From Chionoecetes opilio (Eukaryota > Arthropoda > Malacostraca > Decapoda > Majidae): a stretch of 64,000 bases of DNA. The stretch covers positions 158,501-222,500 of the forward strand of contig JACEEZ010020231.1 of the NCBI GenBank assembly GCA_016584305.1. The letters are read 5' to 3'. Every line of letters starts with the position of its first letter. Within the stretch, counting starts at the first letter, position 1. Positions 41,501 through 52,292 of the stretch are shown here, one piece after another. The position numbers and the translations under genes are program-made. The notes beneath the pieces are model-generated. The model saw only the letters and a program-made list of their open reading frames with translations. It was not told the DNA's origin and ran no database searches.

Positions 41501-42862
41501 TACACTGATGGTTCCCACTCCCCACTTACACTTGCCACGGCGTCTGCTATCTATGATCCAGGTGCCAGTATTAGCAAAACGTGGAGGTTGACTGCAGAAC
41601 TGTTTGCTATCCGTGAAGCACTCTCCTACCTTATCATCACATACAGGAACAAGGCCGTGTTCTACACTGACTCCCTTTCTTCTTTGCATCTCCTGCTCTC
41701 CCGTCACCTGCCGTCATCAACTTCCCTTGTGCATGATATTCAACAAACTCTCCTACATCTACACACTAATGGCTGGGAGGTCATCATCCTTCAGTGGGTC
41801 CCATCTCACTCAAACATCTGTGGCAACGAGATATCGTAAATCGGGGCGTACAAATCGACTCTTTTAGCCTGAAAAAATCTCTCCATAACTAGGGGTCGAC
41901 TTATACGGCAAGGATAAAATGCAAACCTTTACCACCGAGTGCCAAACAAGTGGAACAGTATTACTAACAATCGCTGTACACCAACTACCGTAACTCCAGT
42001 CAGACAACTACAATATGCGCCACTTCCAGAGCAAAGGCGACAACTGGAAAAGACGTTTAGCAGCATTTCCACCCACAGCTGATGGAAACAGCTGATACAC
42101 AAAATGTAAACAGTAGCGAATGCAAATGGCGTAGGGCACCGGTACGTGCAGTCCAGTCTTAGGTATTACCGTGTTTTACTATAATATACAGTATGTAGCG
42201 GTACTATCAGGGGACTATGGTGTTTTTCAAGTGAAAACAAGAGGCGGACCTATAGTAAAGATTCATATCTTCATATAAGTGGTGTGGTGTTATGTGTTTT
42301 TGCGACAGGTTACCGTATACCATACCGTAGCCAATCCACATGCAAGCTTTGGCCTACCAGTAGCCTACCGTATTTTTGGGGCAGACTTATACGGCATGTA
42401 TAGGCCTAACCCGTAATCTTGAGCTAATAATCTTGGGGTCGACTTGTATGCCTGGTCGACTTATACACCGCCATTTACGGTAGTAGATGCTGCTGCCAAG
42501 ATGGCCCTCTCCAACGTAAACAACATCACCCCTCTCCCGCTGCCCCTCTCCACGGCCAAACGTCTGACTACTCGGGTCTGCCGCTCCTCCTGGGATACCT
42601 CGCTAGGCGACGCCCTTCGTGCTACCACCATGGTTCTATACTGCACAGACTCTACCCCACAACCATGGATACGACAAACATCCTGCATCCTAGACGTAAC
42701 TCTCACCTGCCTCCGCCTGGGCCACACAACACTTACGTCTCACCTGCACCGCCTGCATTTGTCCCCTGACTGCCCATGGTGTAGGAACGTCCCAGCGACC
42801 ATTGAACACTTCCTGCTCCAGTGTCCATGCTTCCACTCCCACCGGACTCTCCTACATAGCCA
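38600..42862 (+). pseudogene. LINE ORF2: endonuclease, reverse transcriptase, RNase H (dead copy)
   Basis: ORF2 begins MALSFLFWNSR at 38600. The APE-type endonuclease has ELTVGICYNPDG, then MGNFNTHHRSWEPD at 38999-39038, where the usual GDFN is GNFN, and MGSDHLPVSVSIP near 39230. RT pieces include ISTLKPGKTAGQDCIPNEFL, SGYRPIALLSCVGKLLEHL, ALFIDLEGAFDSASHHG and RRGVPQRSMLGPLLFNILLS. The catalytic box reads YADN (40618-40629) instead of YADD. RNase H has LYTDGSHSPLTLATAS, FAIREALSYL, VFYTDSLSSLHLLLSRH and WVPSHSNICGNEI-VDAAAKM; the last is split by the MITE at 41834-42480. The C-terminus has CPWCRNVPATIEHFLLQCP. Many frameshifts make it inactive. Confidence 0.8.
41834..42480. mobile_element. 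Tc1/mariner-type MITE (CGTAAAT termini), 647 bp
   Basis: TA precedes TCGTAAATCGGGGCGTACAA (41834) and TA follows the inverse ...CACCGCCATTTACGG (42480). Removing the insert with one TA joins GGCAACGAGATA to GTAGATGCT, restoring the RNase H motif GNEIVDAAAKM. The interior repeats GGGTCGACTTATACGGC-type phrases. Non-coding. Confidence 0.85.
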
Positions 42863-44254
42863 AGAGTATGTGTTGTCATTTCCAATCATACAGATGTAAT
42901 TGTTGCCCTGCTTTACCACATGCCTGTCTTTCTCCTGTCCCATTCTGGGACTGAGAGTGCTGTGAAGTGTGGGGCAGGTGTATCCAGCTTCTTTCCTGTG
43001 AATACAGGAGTGAGGCAGGGGTGCGTCCTTGCCCCATCACTTTTCAACGCTTGTATGGACTGGGTATTGGACAAGGTTGTAGATCAAAGTGATTGTGGAG
43101 CATCCGTCGGCAACACCAAGATCACTGATCTTGTTTTTGCCGATGATGCAGTAATCTTTGCTGAGTCGCTGGAGGTCCTGGTGATGGCTCTCGAGGCGCT
43201 GCACGAGGAGGCAAAGCCTTTGGGACTTGAGGTCTCCTGGCTCAAGACCAAGGTCCAGGTATTTGGAGACTTACTAGATGAAGCAGTACAGTCTGTTCAT
43301 GCGTGTGGCGAGGACATTGAGATCTTGGAAAGTTTTACATACCTTGGTAGCGCAGTCCATAATGACGGCGGGTCACGTCAAGAAGTCTTACGACGGACTG
43401 GCATAGCCCACGGTGTTATGGACTCGCTCAGCGGGAGTATTTGGCGTTGTCGGTACCTGTGCAGGAGGACAAAGATCCGGATCTTCAAGTCGCTTGTGAT
43501 CCCTGTCTTACTCTATGGTTGTGAGACATGGACACTAAATAGTGACTTGAAGAGACGAATCAATGCCTTTGGTAATAAGTGTCTTCGCAGAATCATGGGG
43601 TATCGCTGGGATGATTACGTGTCAAATCAGCGATTGCACCGTGAGACTGAATCGAGGCCTATTACCTACATAGTCCGTCAGCGCCAACTTCGGCTATATG
43701 GGCATGTGGCACGCTACCCTGAAACCGATCCTTCCCATCGGGTTGTATCTGTAAGAGACAATCCGGCGTGGAGGAGGCCAAGGGGGCGCCCACAAGGCTC
43801 GTGGCTGGGGCAAGTTAATGTTTCTTGTCGAGAGCTGCTTGGTATGGGAAAGGAGCCTGCATGGGAACTCGCGCGTGGTGACCCCCGGGAGTGGCGTCGT
43901 AGGGTGGGCGAGGCGACGCGCCCCCCGGCGTATGCCCCCAATGATTGATTGATTGTCTTTCTCCAGCATAACCTAAAGGAGCTGTGGGTACGAGCTGGAG
44001 TTGTAGACACCACTTGGTATGTGCCCCTTCATTCTCTCTTTTATTTGAGCGGCTTGGATGTCACCCCTGTACAATCCTTCCAGTGCAACCCTACTGGATG
44101 TGACATTACCAGCAAAGTTGGGACTAAAAAGGCCACTTTAACCCGTAAATTGCTGTACGCCCCTCAGGCAGTTGGTAGGGAAACTGCTCAGCGACTCATG
44201 AAAGCCAGAGTTTCACAATGCTTCCAGAAAGTTGCTGAGGCTTGTATAAACTAA
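42863..44254 (+). pseudogene. XPG/FEN1-like family gene B, third piece (split by a LINE)
   Basis: After the LINE end, 42863-42935 reads VVISNHTDVIVALLYHMPVF in broken frame. After the LINE at 42936-43953 the coding resumes as LQHNLKELWVRAGV, then DTTWYVPLHSLF and LTGCD-like PTGCDITSKVGTKKATLTRK (to about 44145). NHTDV corresponds to the DTDV acidic motif (first Asp changed to His or Asn) and GCDIT to the GCDTT motif of the sister gene at 34430-36624. The part that should carry the first three acidic motifs is missing, lost around the 37713-42862 LINE. The final roughly 35 residues to the stop at 44252 are unlike the family. Confidence 0.55.
42936..43953 (+). pseudogene. LINE ORF2 fragment (RT to C-terminus), AATGATTGATT tail
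   Basis: One uninterrupted frame from 42920 to 43948: FPVNTGVRQGCVLAPSLFNA (RT B motif), ITDLVFADDAVIFAESLEVL (FADD intact), WLKTKVQVFGDLLDEAVQSV, FTYLGSAVHNDGGSRQEVL, LLYGCETWTLNSDLKRRINA and RIMGYRWDDYVSNQRLHRET. It ends RGRPQGSWLGQVNVSCRELL and PPAYAPND. TGTCTTTCTCC flanks both sides (42925-42935 and 43954-43964), an 11-bp target duplication, and the tail is a GATT repeat. The open frame and clean duplication make it one of the youngest insertions here. RTE-like in general appearance; the clade is not determined. The 5' half is truncated. Confidence 0.85.
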
Positions 44255-44763
44255 AATTCTTGTAAGTGGTTGGCAGAACCTCTCCTATTGATAATAGCAC
44301 CACAATCAAGTGGATCTTGTCAATTGTTTGTCATCATTGATGAGAGATAAAGAAATTGGTATCGCAAGTCTATCGGATGACGAAAGTGATGCTCCTACTC
44401 ATCTTCTCCACTTCTGTGGCAGAAAAGAAGGCTTCTATTATATTGGAAATATACATATAAACACAATGATAGCAAAGTAAAAAAAAGATAAGAAACAAAA
44501 GAAGCGAGAAAAAAACAAAACTGTAAGGAATTCAGAAGCAGAGGGAAGGGAGACGCACTGACTGTTTACACATTGGCAACACTTCCATGAATCATGCTCA
44601 CGGTGTGGTCAAGTTCTTTGGCATTTTCTATTATAAAACATGGGAGACAGTATCAGAAGTATTGGTTCCTTGTCCATGTCAGCTGCTTTGAGTTAAAGTG
44701 AAGATGGAATGTAGCAAGTGAAAGCAAATGGAAGGAAAGTCCTATCACTTCAATAAGGTCAGG
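44255..44763. other. No gene recognised
   Basis: A-T-rich, non-coding sequence between the broken gene and the minisatellite. Confidence 0.5.
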
Positions 44764-45937
44764 CCTCCACAACCACGAGTGCACCAAGCACCTCCACAAC
44801 CACGAGTGCACCAAGCACCTCCACAACCACGAGTGCACCAAGCACCTCCACAACCACGAGTGCACCAAGCACCTCCACAACCACGAGTGCACCAAGCACC
44901 TCCACAACCACGAGTGCACCAAGCACCTCCACAACCACGAGTGCACCAAGCACCTCCACAACCATGAGCGCACTAAGCACCTCCACAACCACAAGTGCAC
45001 CAAGCACCTCCACAACCATGAGTGCACTAAGCACCTCCACAACCACGAGTGCACCAAGCACCTCCACAACCATGAGTGCACTAAGCACCTCCACAACCAC
45101 GAGTGCACCAAGCACCTCCACAACCATGAGCGCACCAAGCACCTCCACAACCACGAGTGCACCAAGCACCTCCACAACCACGAGTGCACTAAGCACCTCC
45201 ACAACCACGAGTGCACTAAGCACCTCCACAACCACGAGTGCACCAAGCACCTCCACAACCATGAGCGCACCAAGCACCTCCACAACCATGAGCGCACCAA
45301 GCACCTCCACAACCATGAGCGCACCAAGCACCTCCACAACCATGAGCGCACCAAGCACCTCCACAACTATGAGTGCACCAAGCACCTCCACAACCATGAG
45401 CGCACCAAGCACCTCCACAACCATGAGCGCACCAAGCACCTCCACAACCATGAGTGCACCAAGCACCTCCACAACCATGAGCGCACCAAGCACCTCCACA
45501 ACCATGAGTGCACCAAGCACCTCCACAACCATGAGTGCACCAAGCACCTCCACAACCATGAGCGCACTAAGCACCTCCACAACCATGAGTGCACTAAACA
45601 CCTCCACAACCATGAGCGCACCAAGCACCTCCACAACCATGAGCGCACCAAGCACCTCCACAACCGTGAGTGCACCAAGCACCTCCACAACCATGAGTGC
45701 ACTAAGCACCTCCACAACCATGAGTGCACCAAGCACCTCCACAACCACGAGCGCACCAAGCACCTCCACAACCATGAGTGCACCAAGCACCTCCACAACC
45801 ACGAGCGCACCAAGCACCTCCACAACCAGGAGCGCACCAAGCACCTCCACAACCACGAGCGCACCAAGCACCTCCACAACCATGAGCGCACCAAGCACCT
45901 CCACAACCATGAGTGCACCAAGTACCTCCACAACTAT
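44764..45937. repeat. 27-bp minisatellite, about 43 units
   Basis: The unit CACCAAGCACCTCCACAACC plus 'acgagtg' is repeated with few substitutions (ACGAG/ATGAG, GTGCACC/GCGCACC, ACCAAG/ACTAAG). The unit length is divisible by three and lacks stops in several frames. Long Thr/Ser/Pro (+) and Leu/Val-rich (-) readings therefore result on both strands. The variants are clustered: the first seven units are identical, and later ACGAG and ATGAG alternate. Confidence 0.95.
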
Positions 45938-47302
45938 GGGCCGATTTCTTAGTCGTCCCCTTTCGTTGGGGTCCTTACCAATGAGCGGCCATTTCCATCC
46001 CCAACAACAAATCCGATTTCTTAGTCGTCTTTTGCGCCGCTGTTGGTTTGTATCGATACCATAGATTGGAACCTTTGGTAACACCGAGTTGGGCAGCCTA
46101 GTGCCTCCCCAACGATGCTTACTAATGCAATTATTTATCAAATACAGGTTGAAGTTCCCAAACTCGTCAACCTCGGGACCAGCGCCGAGCCGAGTAATGG
46201 AATTTTCCGACTTTTAGAACGTAGATATATTAAGGGGAAAAAAAGCATGAAATGGTCAATTTTCTCAGAAATAGTTAACACATTGTTCTTCCTTTACTTT
46301 TCACTTCCACCAGTAGGTGTTCCTGGACGTTTGGGAGCCATAATACCAATAACAGACCTGTAGAAGTACATATAGAAGTATATACTATATAGAAGTACAC
46401 AAAATAACAGTGTACACAACTCTACAGTCACAACACCACTGAACAATAACAACAAACAAATCGGCGGGAGAAACCAAGCGGCCTAGTGTGGTGGCACCTA
46501 GCGGCCGACCCAGCAACTATGCGCCGGGTTTTGGGTGTTCTGCCGTGTTTTGGAAAATCCGGAACCATAGCCGAGTTTTGGGTGTTGCCGAGTCTTGGGA
46601 TGCCGAGTTTGGGAACTTCAACCTGTACCACTAATTCCTACTTCCAGTTGGTTATATTTTCTTCTGAAAAAGATGTACAAAATTAACAGATAATGCATCA
46701 ACACGTTTGAGGGTTATAATGAAAGAAGAAGAAAAGTTTTAAAAGAACTTGGACGACCGCGGTGAATGCACGTCACCAGCTGTCAAGCAGACGATATATT
46801 TTTCACGGCCATCTGCCTTAATTAATTATTTTATCTGTCATGCTATATTTTTCCATACTTCAGTAATATTGTAGGTACATATGCGTAATATATACAAAAG
46901 GGGTTATAGGTGAACTTGTTATAAATAAAAGTAATAATTATAAATAAAAATAAAATTGTATATAATTTAATATAATATAATTTATATAATCAAATATAAC
47001 ACAATATAATTTATAAATTAAAGTAGAATATTATAAATAATCGTTGTTATTATTTATATGTGTGTAAATAGTAATTATTTACTGACTTTGGATGGAATGT
47101 TTACATTTTCCGCCACTCAGGCATACCAACAGTACCGAATCTGCCGTCTTTTTTTCGTTGGGATCCTTACCATGTTGGGGAGCTCCGAGTTCAGAGAACA
47201 GCGACTGAGAAATCGGATCTCTTTCTTAGTAAGGACTGTTACCAGGTTGGTAAGGCTTTTGGTTAGGGAGCTTACCAAAGGACTGAGAAATCGGCCCTAT
47301 GA
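45938..47302. other. Spacer between the two minisatellites with inverted flanks
   Basis: GGCCGATTTCTTAGTCGTCC and GTTGGGGTCCTTACCAATG just right of array 1 recur inverted or rearranged just left of array 2 (AAATCGGATCTCTTTCTTAG; GACTGAGAAATCGGCCCTAT; TCGTTGGGATCCTTACCATG). This suggests that arrays and flanks belong to one palindromic or duplicated unit. 46626-47050 is A-T-rich without features. Confidence 0.5.
46145..46625. mobile_element. Tigger MITE (CAGGTTGAAGTTCCC family)
   Basis: TA|CAGGTTGAAGTTCCCAAACTC starts at 46145 and GAGTTTGGGAACTTCAACCTG|TA ends at 46625: TIRs of about 21 bp with TA duplication. 481 bp, non-coding. Confidence 0.85.
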
Positions 47303-48171
47303 AAGCACCAAGCAACTCCACAACCACGAGCGCACCAAGCACCTCCACAACCACGAGCACACCAAGCACCTCCACAACTATGAGCGCACTAAGCACCTCC
47401 ACAACCACGAGCACACCAAGCACCTCCACAATTATGAGCGCACTAAGCACCTCCACAACCACGAGCACACCAAGCACCTCCACAACTATGAGAGCACCAA
47501 GCAACTCCACAACTATGAGAGCACCAAGCACCTCCACAACTATGAGAGCACCAAGCACCTCCACAACTATGAGAGCACTAAGCACATCCACAACCACGAG
47601 AGCACCTCCACAACCACGAGCACACCAAGCACCTCCACAACTATGAGAGCACCAAGCAACTCCACAACCACAAGAGCACCAAGCACCTCCACAACCACGA
47701 GAGCACCAAGCACCTCCACAACTATGAGAGCACCAAGCACCTCCACAACTACAAGAGCACCAAGCACCTCCACAACCTCGAGCACACCAAGCACCTCCAC
47801 AACCACGAGCGCACCAAGCACCTCCACAACCACGAGCGCACCAAGCACCTCCACAACTACGAGCGCACCAAGCACCTCCACAACCACGAGCGCACCAAGC
47901 ACCTCCACAACCACGAGGGCATCAAGCACCTCCACAATCACGAGCGCACTAAGCACCTCCACAACCACGAGCACACCAAGCACCTCCACAACCACGCACT
48001 CACCAAACACCTCAACAAATACGCACTCACCAAGCACCTTTACAACCACGCACTCACCAAGCACCTCTACAACCACGGACTCACCAAGCACCTCCATCAC
48101 CGTGTGAGCACCAAGCACCTCCATCACCATGATAGCACCAAGATCCTCCACAACAACGTACTCACCAAGCA
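47303..48171. repeat. 27-bp minisatellite, second array, about 32 units, more diverged
   Basis: Same unit as array 1 (AGCACCTCCACAACCACGAG plus 'cgcacca') with more variants: GAGCACACC, AACTATGAGAG and, at the end, ACGCACTCACC. The right end degenerates through CACCATGATAGCACCAAGAT to about 48171. Confidence 0.9.
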
Positions 48172-48226
48172 CAATAAAGCTGAGTAAAAAAATTAATTCC
48201 GTAGGCTTATTATTATATTATATATA

Positions 48227-49150
48227 CAGTAAACCCTCTCTAATTTGAACTAATTGGGGGGAGACCTGGGTCGAATTAGTCGAAAGTCCGAATTATCTGA
48301 TGGTTACCTCTAGCCCCTCCGCACAATAAGAACTCACTAAAACGTGCCAAAACAGCACATATTGTATTACTTGCACTCACCAAAACATGGCTAATACTGA
48401 AGTCTTGAAATGCAGTACTACTGTACACTGAGCACTCGGGCATCACTGATAGCGTCTTCAGGCAAGGGCTGCATTCAGTAAGGCAATACGAACAACCCTG
48501 CGAGGTGGATTGCTACTGAGTAGCCAGCTCGCGCCACAATAAGGGTATGTAAACAAAGGGCAAAGAAAAACTCCTCTTCGCTCTCCTCTTCTTGCCTCGT
48601 TAATATTTCATTTCCTGCTGCTATAACTTCTGCTGCATCAAATACAGGGTCATCAGCAAGTTATTCTTCAAAAATAAGAATAGCCACAGATTAATTTTGG
48701 CATCTGCTATCTTGGTAGCAATGTAAATTGTGAAGCGTTCAGTATCGTTCAGTAGAGAGGGTGCGGGGGGGACCGTACTGAACGCAGCCCTGGCAAGTGC
48801 CATTCTGGAGCAGCGTTTCTCAACCTTTTTACCCTTGTGGAACCCTTGCAATAATTTTCATGTCTCAGGGAACCCCTACATAAAAACTCGTACAAATAAT
48901 TATTAATATCTTTCTTTCTCTTTTATAAACTTAAAGTTCATAAGGAAAACAATATATATTTTCCCTCTGATAACTGGTTTAAGCAATAAATAAGTTACGT
49001 TTTTCTTCAGTTTATTCACAATGAAAAAAAATAAAAATTACATAACTGAAATCAAACTATTTGTTCAAGAGACCTCATACGGAGGTTTCATTCACAAACA
49101 AAAAAATCAACCATATCTGTAAACACAAAAAATTAACATAAATAACCAAT
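48227..49150. other. Tigger-like left end plus unassigned sequence
   Basis: TA|CAGTAAACCCTCTCTAATTTG at 48227 is a Tigger-style terminus without a visible partner. CAGCGTTTCTCAACCTTTTT at 48811 resembles a hAT/Charlie MITE terminus but no inverse was found. The rest is unassigned. Confidence 0.4.
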
Positions 49151-49177
49151 ATCATCTATAATAATATAAGCGAAAGT

Positions 49178-49178
<1 letters not shown>

Positions 49179-49240
<62 letters not shown>
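49179..49240. repeat. (GT)n microsatellite
   Basis: 31 uninterrupted GT dinucleotides. Confidence 0.95.
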
Positions 49241-49242
<2 letters not shown>

Positions 49243-49431
49243 GCGATAGGTACCGCCCCCCGTGCCCCAATCCCATCATATGGCACAGTTTTGGAACCAG
49301 CTCGACCAGGGGCAACTTTTAAGCCCACTGATGAGATGATCCGATCACTTTTTTCTTTTTCTTTTTAGCAGCCTATTAGCGAGAATTGTGAAAAAAAAAA
49401 GTGGGTTGCGAGAATTGAGGAAACCTTGATG

Positions 49432-49680
49432 TAGGGTGATGGGTAATGGGTGAGTGAATGGGTGGGGTGATGGGTAATGGGTGTGGGGTGATGGGTAATG
49501 GGTGTGGGGTGATGGGTAATGGGTGTGGGGTGATGGGTGAGTGAATGGGTGGGGGGTGATGGGTGAGGGAATAGGTGGGGGGTGATGGGTAATGGGTGAG
49601 TGAATGGGTGTGTGGTGATGGGTAATGGGTGGAGGGTGATTGGTAATGGGTGAGTGAATGGGTGGGGGGTGATGGGTAAG
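49432..49680. repeat. Minisatellite, GGGTGATGGGTAATGGGTGTG-type unit
   Basis: Units of about 20-22 bp built from GGGTGATGGGTAATGGGT and GAGTGAATGGGTGGGG, with variable order. G-rich strand on +. Confidence 0.85.
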
Positions 49681-49750
49681 GCGTTAATACATACATTTCT
49701 ACATCCATGATTTCAGGAAAGTTAGAAGGGGCTATCTGGAGAGTCTGTGT

Positions 49751-49773
49751 TTGGTGGGCCGAAGGCCCACCAA
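49751..49773. repeat. Perfect 10-bp hairpin with GAA loop
   Basis: TTGGTGGGCC, a GAA loop, then GGCCCACCAA. Confidence 0.9.
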
Positions 49774-49999
49774 TAGCCCTCCGCAGGAGCTAGCCAAAAA
49801 GTCCGCCCGGAGGGCGGCTTTGCGGCGTGTAACACATAAAGAAAACGAAAACAGATAATAACTACTACAATAACTTAATCGTTTATTGATAATGTTGAAA
49901 AGGCATACGATAAATGAAGGCAAAATGTCATATGAACAAATATATGGGTCAAGGAAATGTTATTTTTGAAGCCAATTTAGATAATGAAATTTGTTTCTC

Positions 50000-51058
50000 T
50001 TTCTATTATTCATTAATGATCTAAGTCTAACTCAAAGCCATATCCACTCCTACGCTGATGATTCTACCCTGCATTTTTCAACGTCATTTATTAGACGTCC
50101 AACTCATCAGGAACTACTCATCAGGAACTAAGTGATTCACGGAGAGATGCCACCGAGCGCCTAACTTCTGATCTTTCTATAATTTCTGATTGGGCCAAGC
50201 AAACCTTGTTTTGTTCAATGCCTCAAAAACCCAATTTCTTCACCTATCTACTCAACAAAACCTACCAGGTAACTAACTATCCCCTCTTCTTCAATGACAC
50301 TCAACTATCTCTTTCTACTACAATGAACATTCTTGGACTGTTCTTTACTAAAAATCTGAACTGGAAATCTCACATATCTTCTCTTGCTAAAACAGCTTCT
50401 AAGAAGTTAGGTGTCCTGTGGCATCTGTGTCTATTTTTTTCTCCCTCCCTCCTAGTTGCTTGCTCTGTACAGGGGTCTTATCCGCCCATGTATGGAGTAT
50501 GTCTCACATATTTGGGGGGATCCACTCATACAGCTCTCTAAACAGGGTTGAGTCAAAAGCTTTTCGTCTCATCAAGTCGTCCCCTCTTCTGACTGATCGT
50601 CTTCAATCTTTAAATCACCGCCGCAATGTTGCTTCTCTTGCTATCTTCTACCGTTATTTTCATGCTCACTGCTCTTTTGAACTTGCTAACTGCATGCCTA
50701 TCCCCCTCCCGTGGCCTCGCTGCCCAAGACTTTCTACTCATTCTCATCCCTATTCTGTCCATCTTCCTAATGCAAGAGTTAATCAGTATCTTTACTCTTT
50801 CATCCCTTTCACTGGTAAACTCTGGAACTCTCTTCCTGTTTCTATTTTTCCACCTTCCTACGACTTAAATATTTTCAAGAGAAGAGTGACAAGAAACCTC
50901 TCGAACTAAATTGGCCCAACCCCCTTTCTTTATTCTCTTACTGTCTTCTATATAGGATCTGGCAACTAAGCGGGCTTTGTGTTACCTCTTTTTGTTATGC
51001 CCTTGGCCAGTCCTTTGTGATGTAAAAAAATAAAAAAAATAAAAAATAAAATAAAAAG
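50000..51058 (+). pseudogene. LINE RT C-terminal region and 3' end (family of 7783-10150)
   Basis: The plus strand encodes SYADDSTL (YADD at 50051-50062), then LNWKSHISSLAKTASKKLG, RVESKAFRLIKSSPLLTD and a NHRRNVASLAIFYRYFHAHC segment. It ends FKRRVTRNLSN with the stop at 50909. Frameshifts at about 50120, 50205 and 50440-50540. The 3' UTR matches 7833-7950 in inverse and ends in an A-rich tail (AATAAAAAAAATAAAAAAT) at about 51020-51058. Confidence 0.8.
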
Positions 51059-51059
51059 T

Positions 51060-51470
51060 CACCAGCTGTCGAATGATGTCAACACGGCAGCGGATCAACA
51101 TCTCTCCGTGCGCCTTGGTCCAAAGTCGTGCGCGGCCACTTAGTGCATCATCGTCAATCCAGCAATGGACAGCCGCAGAGTCCTTATGCAGCTCAATGGT
51201 CCGCATGCCCCATGCGATGGCCAGATTGACGCAACGGACCGCATCGTCCAACTCCGCCATGTTGATGTGTGAGCCGTCGTCCCGCCGCAGCCAGCACGCA
51301 TCCTCAATGGCATAACCTTGTGACGTTTCCACAACAACCCCGGCAGCTAGAGTGCTGGCGTCAGTCCACACAACTGCCCGGTCGCTGTGCACGCACCAGA
51401 GGCCATGACAATGGATCCTCCCTGACCAGTCGCGTCGCCACACACTCCATTTGCTTATGCAGAGAGTCAT
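51060..51470 (-). pseudogene. gypsy-like RNase H
   Basis: AVVWTDASTLAAGVVVETSQ (first Asp), then HINMAELDDAVRCVNLAIAW (Glu) and IELHKDSAAVHCWIDDDALS (Asp). It is truncated at the LINE boundary before the final His/Asp motif. Confidence 0.7.
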
Positions 51471-51505
51471 CCTTCACGACGTCATCCCAGCCACATATCA
51501 GTGTG

Positions 51506-52277
51506 TTAGCCCAGCGGTTCAGCTATGCAGCTGCTGGTCGGAGCCAGCTGCCCACTGGCAGATGCATGACCAACCGACCTCACCATGCAAAAAATAGAAC
51601 GGCGCGTCACTCTTGTCAGTAGTAAGTTGACTGGGGTGTCACATGTCCACTGCAACTGGCCGCGGGCTGACTGCACACGCAGCTGCGCCCCGTCCACCGC
51701 ACGGTCCGGCTGCTTGCACTCCAACCCGAAGGCAGCGAAATGCGCAGCGACACACTTTACACTGACCAGGTCCTCGTCCACCAACAAGTCGTCAACGTAT
51801 GGAAGAACTGCACACTCAATCTCCGGGTCTTGAGCCAGAATGGTCTTGACGACGGCCTTCATAACCAATGGAGCTATGTTGAGGCCGAATCCAAGACGAG
51901 TCAGGTGGTATCGCTGACCTCGCACTATCACTGTCTGAAACGGCCATAGCTGCTTATCAACACAAGAGCTGCAGATAGGCCTTGCGGAGGTCAAGGACAG
52001 CCACATTTACTCCAAGTCGATGCCACTTGCGCAGCTGATAGGCACAAATGTCACTATCGGCAGTGTAGGCGGTCACGTGGTCGTTGAGCTCACGGTAGTC
52101 GAGCACGGGCTGCACCTTACTACCGTTGTTTTGACTAACTGCCCTCGCGAACCCTCGCGTCACCCCGTGCTGCTGTTCGTTGTAAGGCACCAGCCAACCG
52201 TTCACGATCCATGTCTCTAGTTCGTCGTTGAACTCCTGGCGCATGGACGGTGTGCAAACAGTCTGGCGCCGCTTCAT
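51506..52277 (-). pseudogene. gypsy-like reverse transcriptase
   Basis: Two minus frames join by a frameshift near 51965. The first has WIVNGWLVPYNEQQHG, VQPVLDYRELNDHVTAYTAD and VAVLDLRKAYLQL (A motif). The second has FQTVIVRGQRYHLTRLGFGL and LPYVDDLLV (catalytic YVDD, about 51788-51799). The VLDYRELN and YVDDLLV motifs and the order after protease indicate a Ty3/gypsy-type RT. Confidence 0.75.
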
Positions 52278-52292
52278 TTGTCCATTTCCACA

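Larger units (their letters stand above)
37713..42862 (+). mobile_element. Near-complete LINE with ORF1, endonuclease, RT and RNase H (I-group-like)
   Basis: Starts just after the family-gene codons ELEVHFQP and ends in the C-terminal zinc-knuckle region; its 3' UTR is missing compared with 22410-22660. It contains ORF1 (about 37740-38562) and ORF2 (38600-42862) with EN, RT and RNase H in order. A Tc/mariner MITE (41834-42480) is nested in the RNase H. Both ORFs have several frameshifts and stops. No clear target duplication; gene sequence around the site appears deleted. Confidence 0.8.
49155..49830. mobile_element. Possible Helentron/Helitron-like non-autonomous remnant
   Basis: The left part TCTATAATAATATAAGCGAA leads into a GT run and CCGCGATAGGTACCGCCCC. 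The right part has a perfect hairpin (49751-49773) and a second GC-rich hairpin (CCGCCCGGAGGGCGG near 49803-49817). A microsatellite after a TCTATA-type start and 3' stem-loops recall Helentron ends, but no helicase coding and no confirmed termini are present. Confidence 0.3.

Noticed and set aside
44759..46141. A 460-codon open frame on the minus strand and a 366-codon frame on the plus strand across the 27-bp array
   Set aside because: Both are produced by a repeat unit of 27 bp without stops; frames are open on both strands at once and show no domain or start context.
44764..48171. CRISPR-like array
   Set aside because: Units are contiguous 27-bp repeats with no variable spacers, and the genome is eukaryotic.
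48811..48860. hAT/Charlie-type MITE starting CAGCGTTTCTCAACC
   Set aside because: No inverted right end or duplication was found, so it stays only a terminus-like resemblance.
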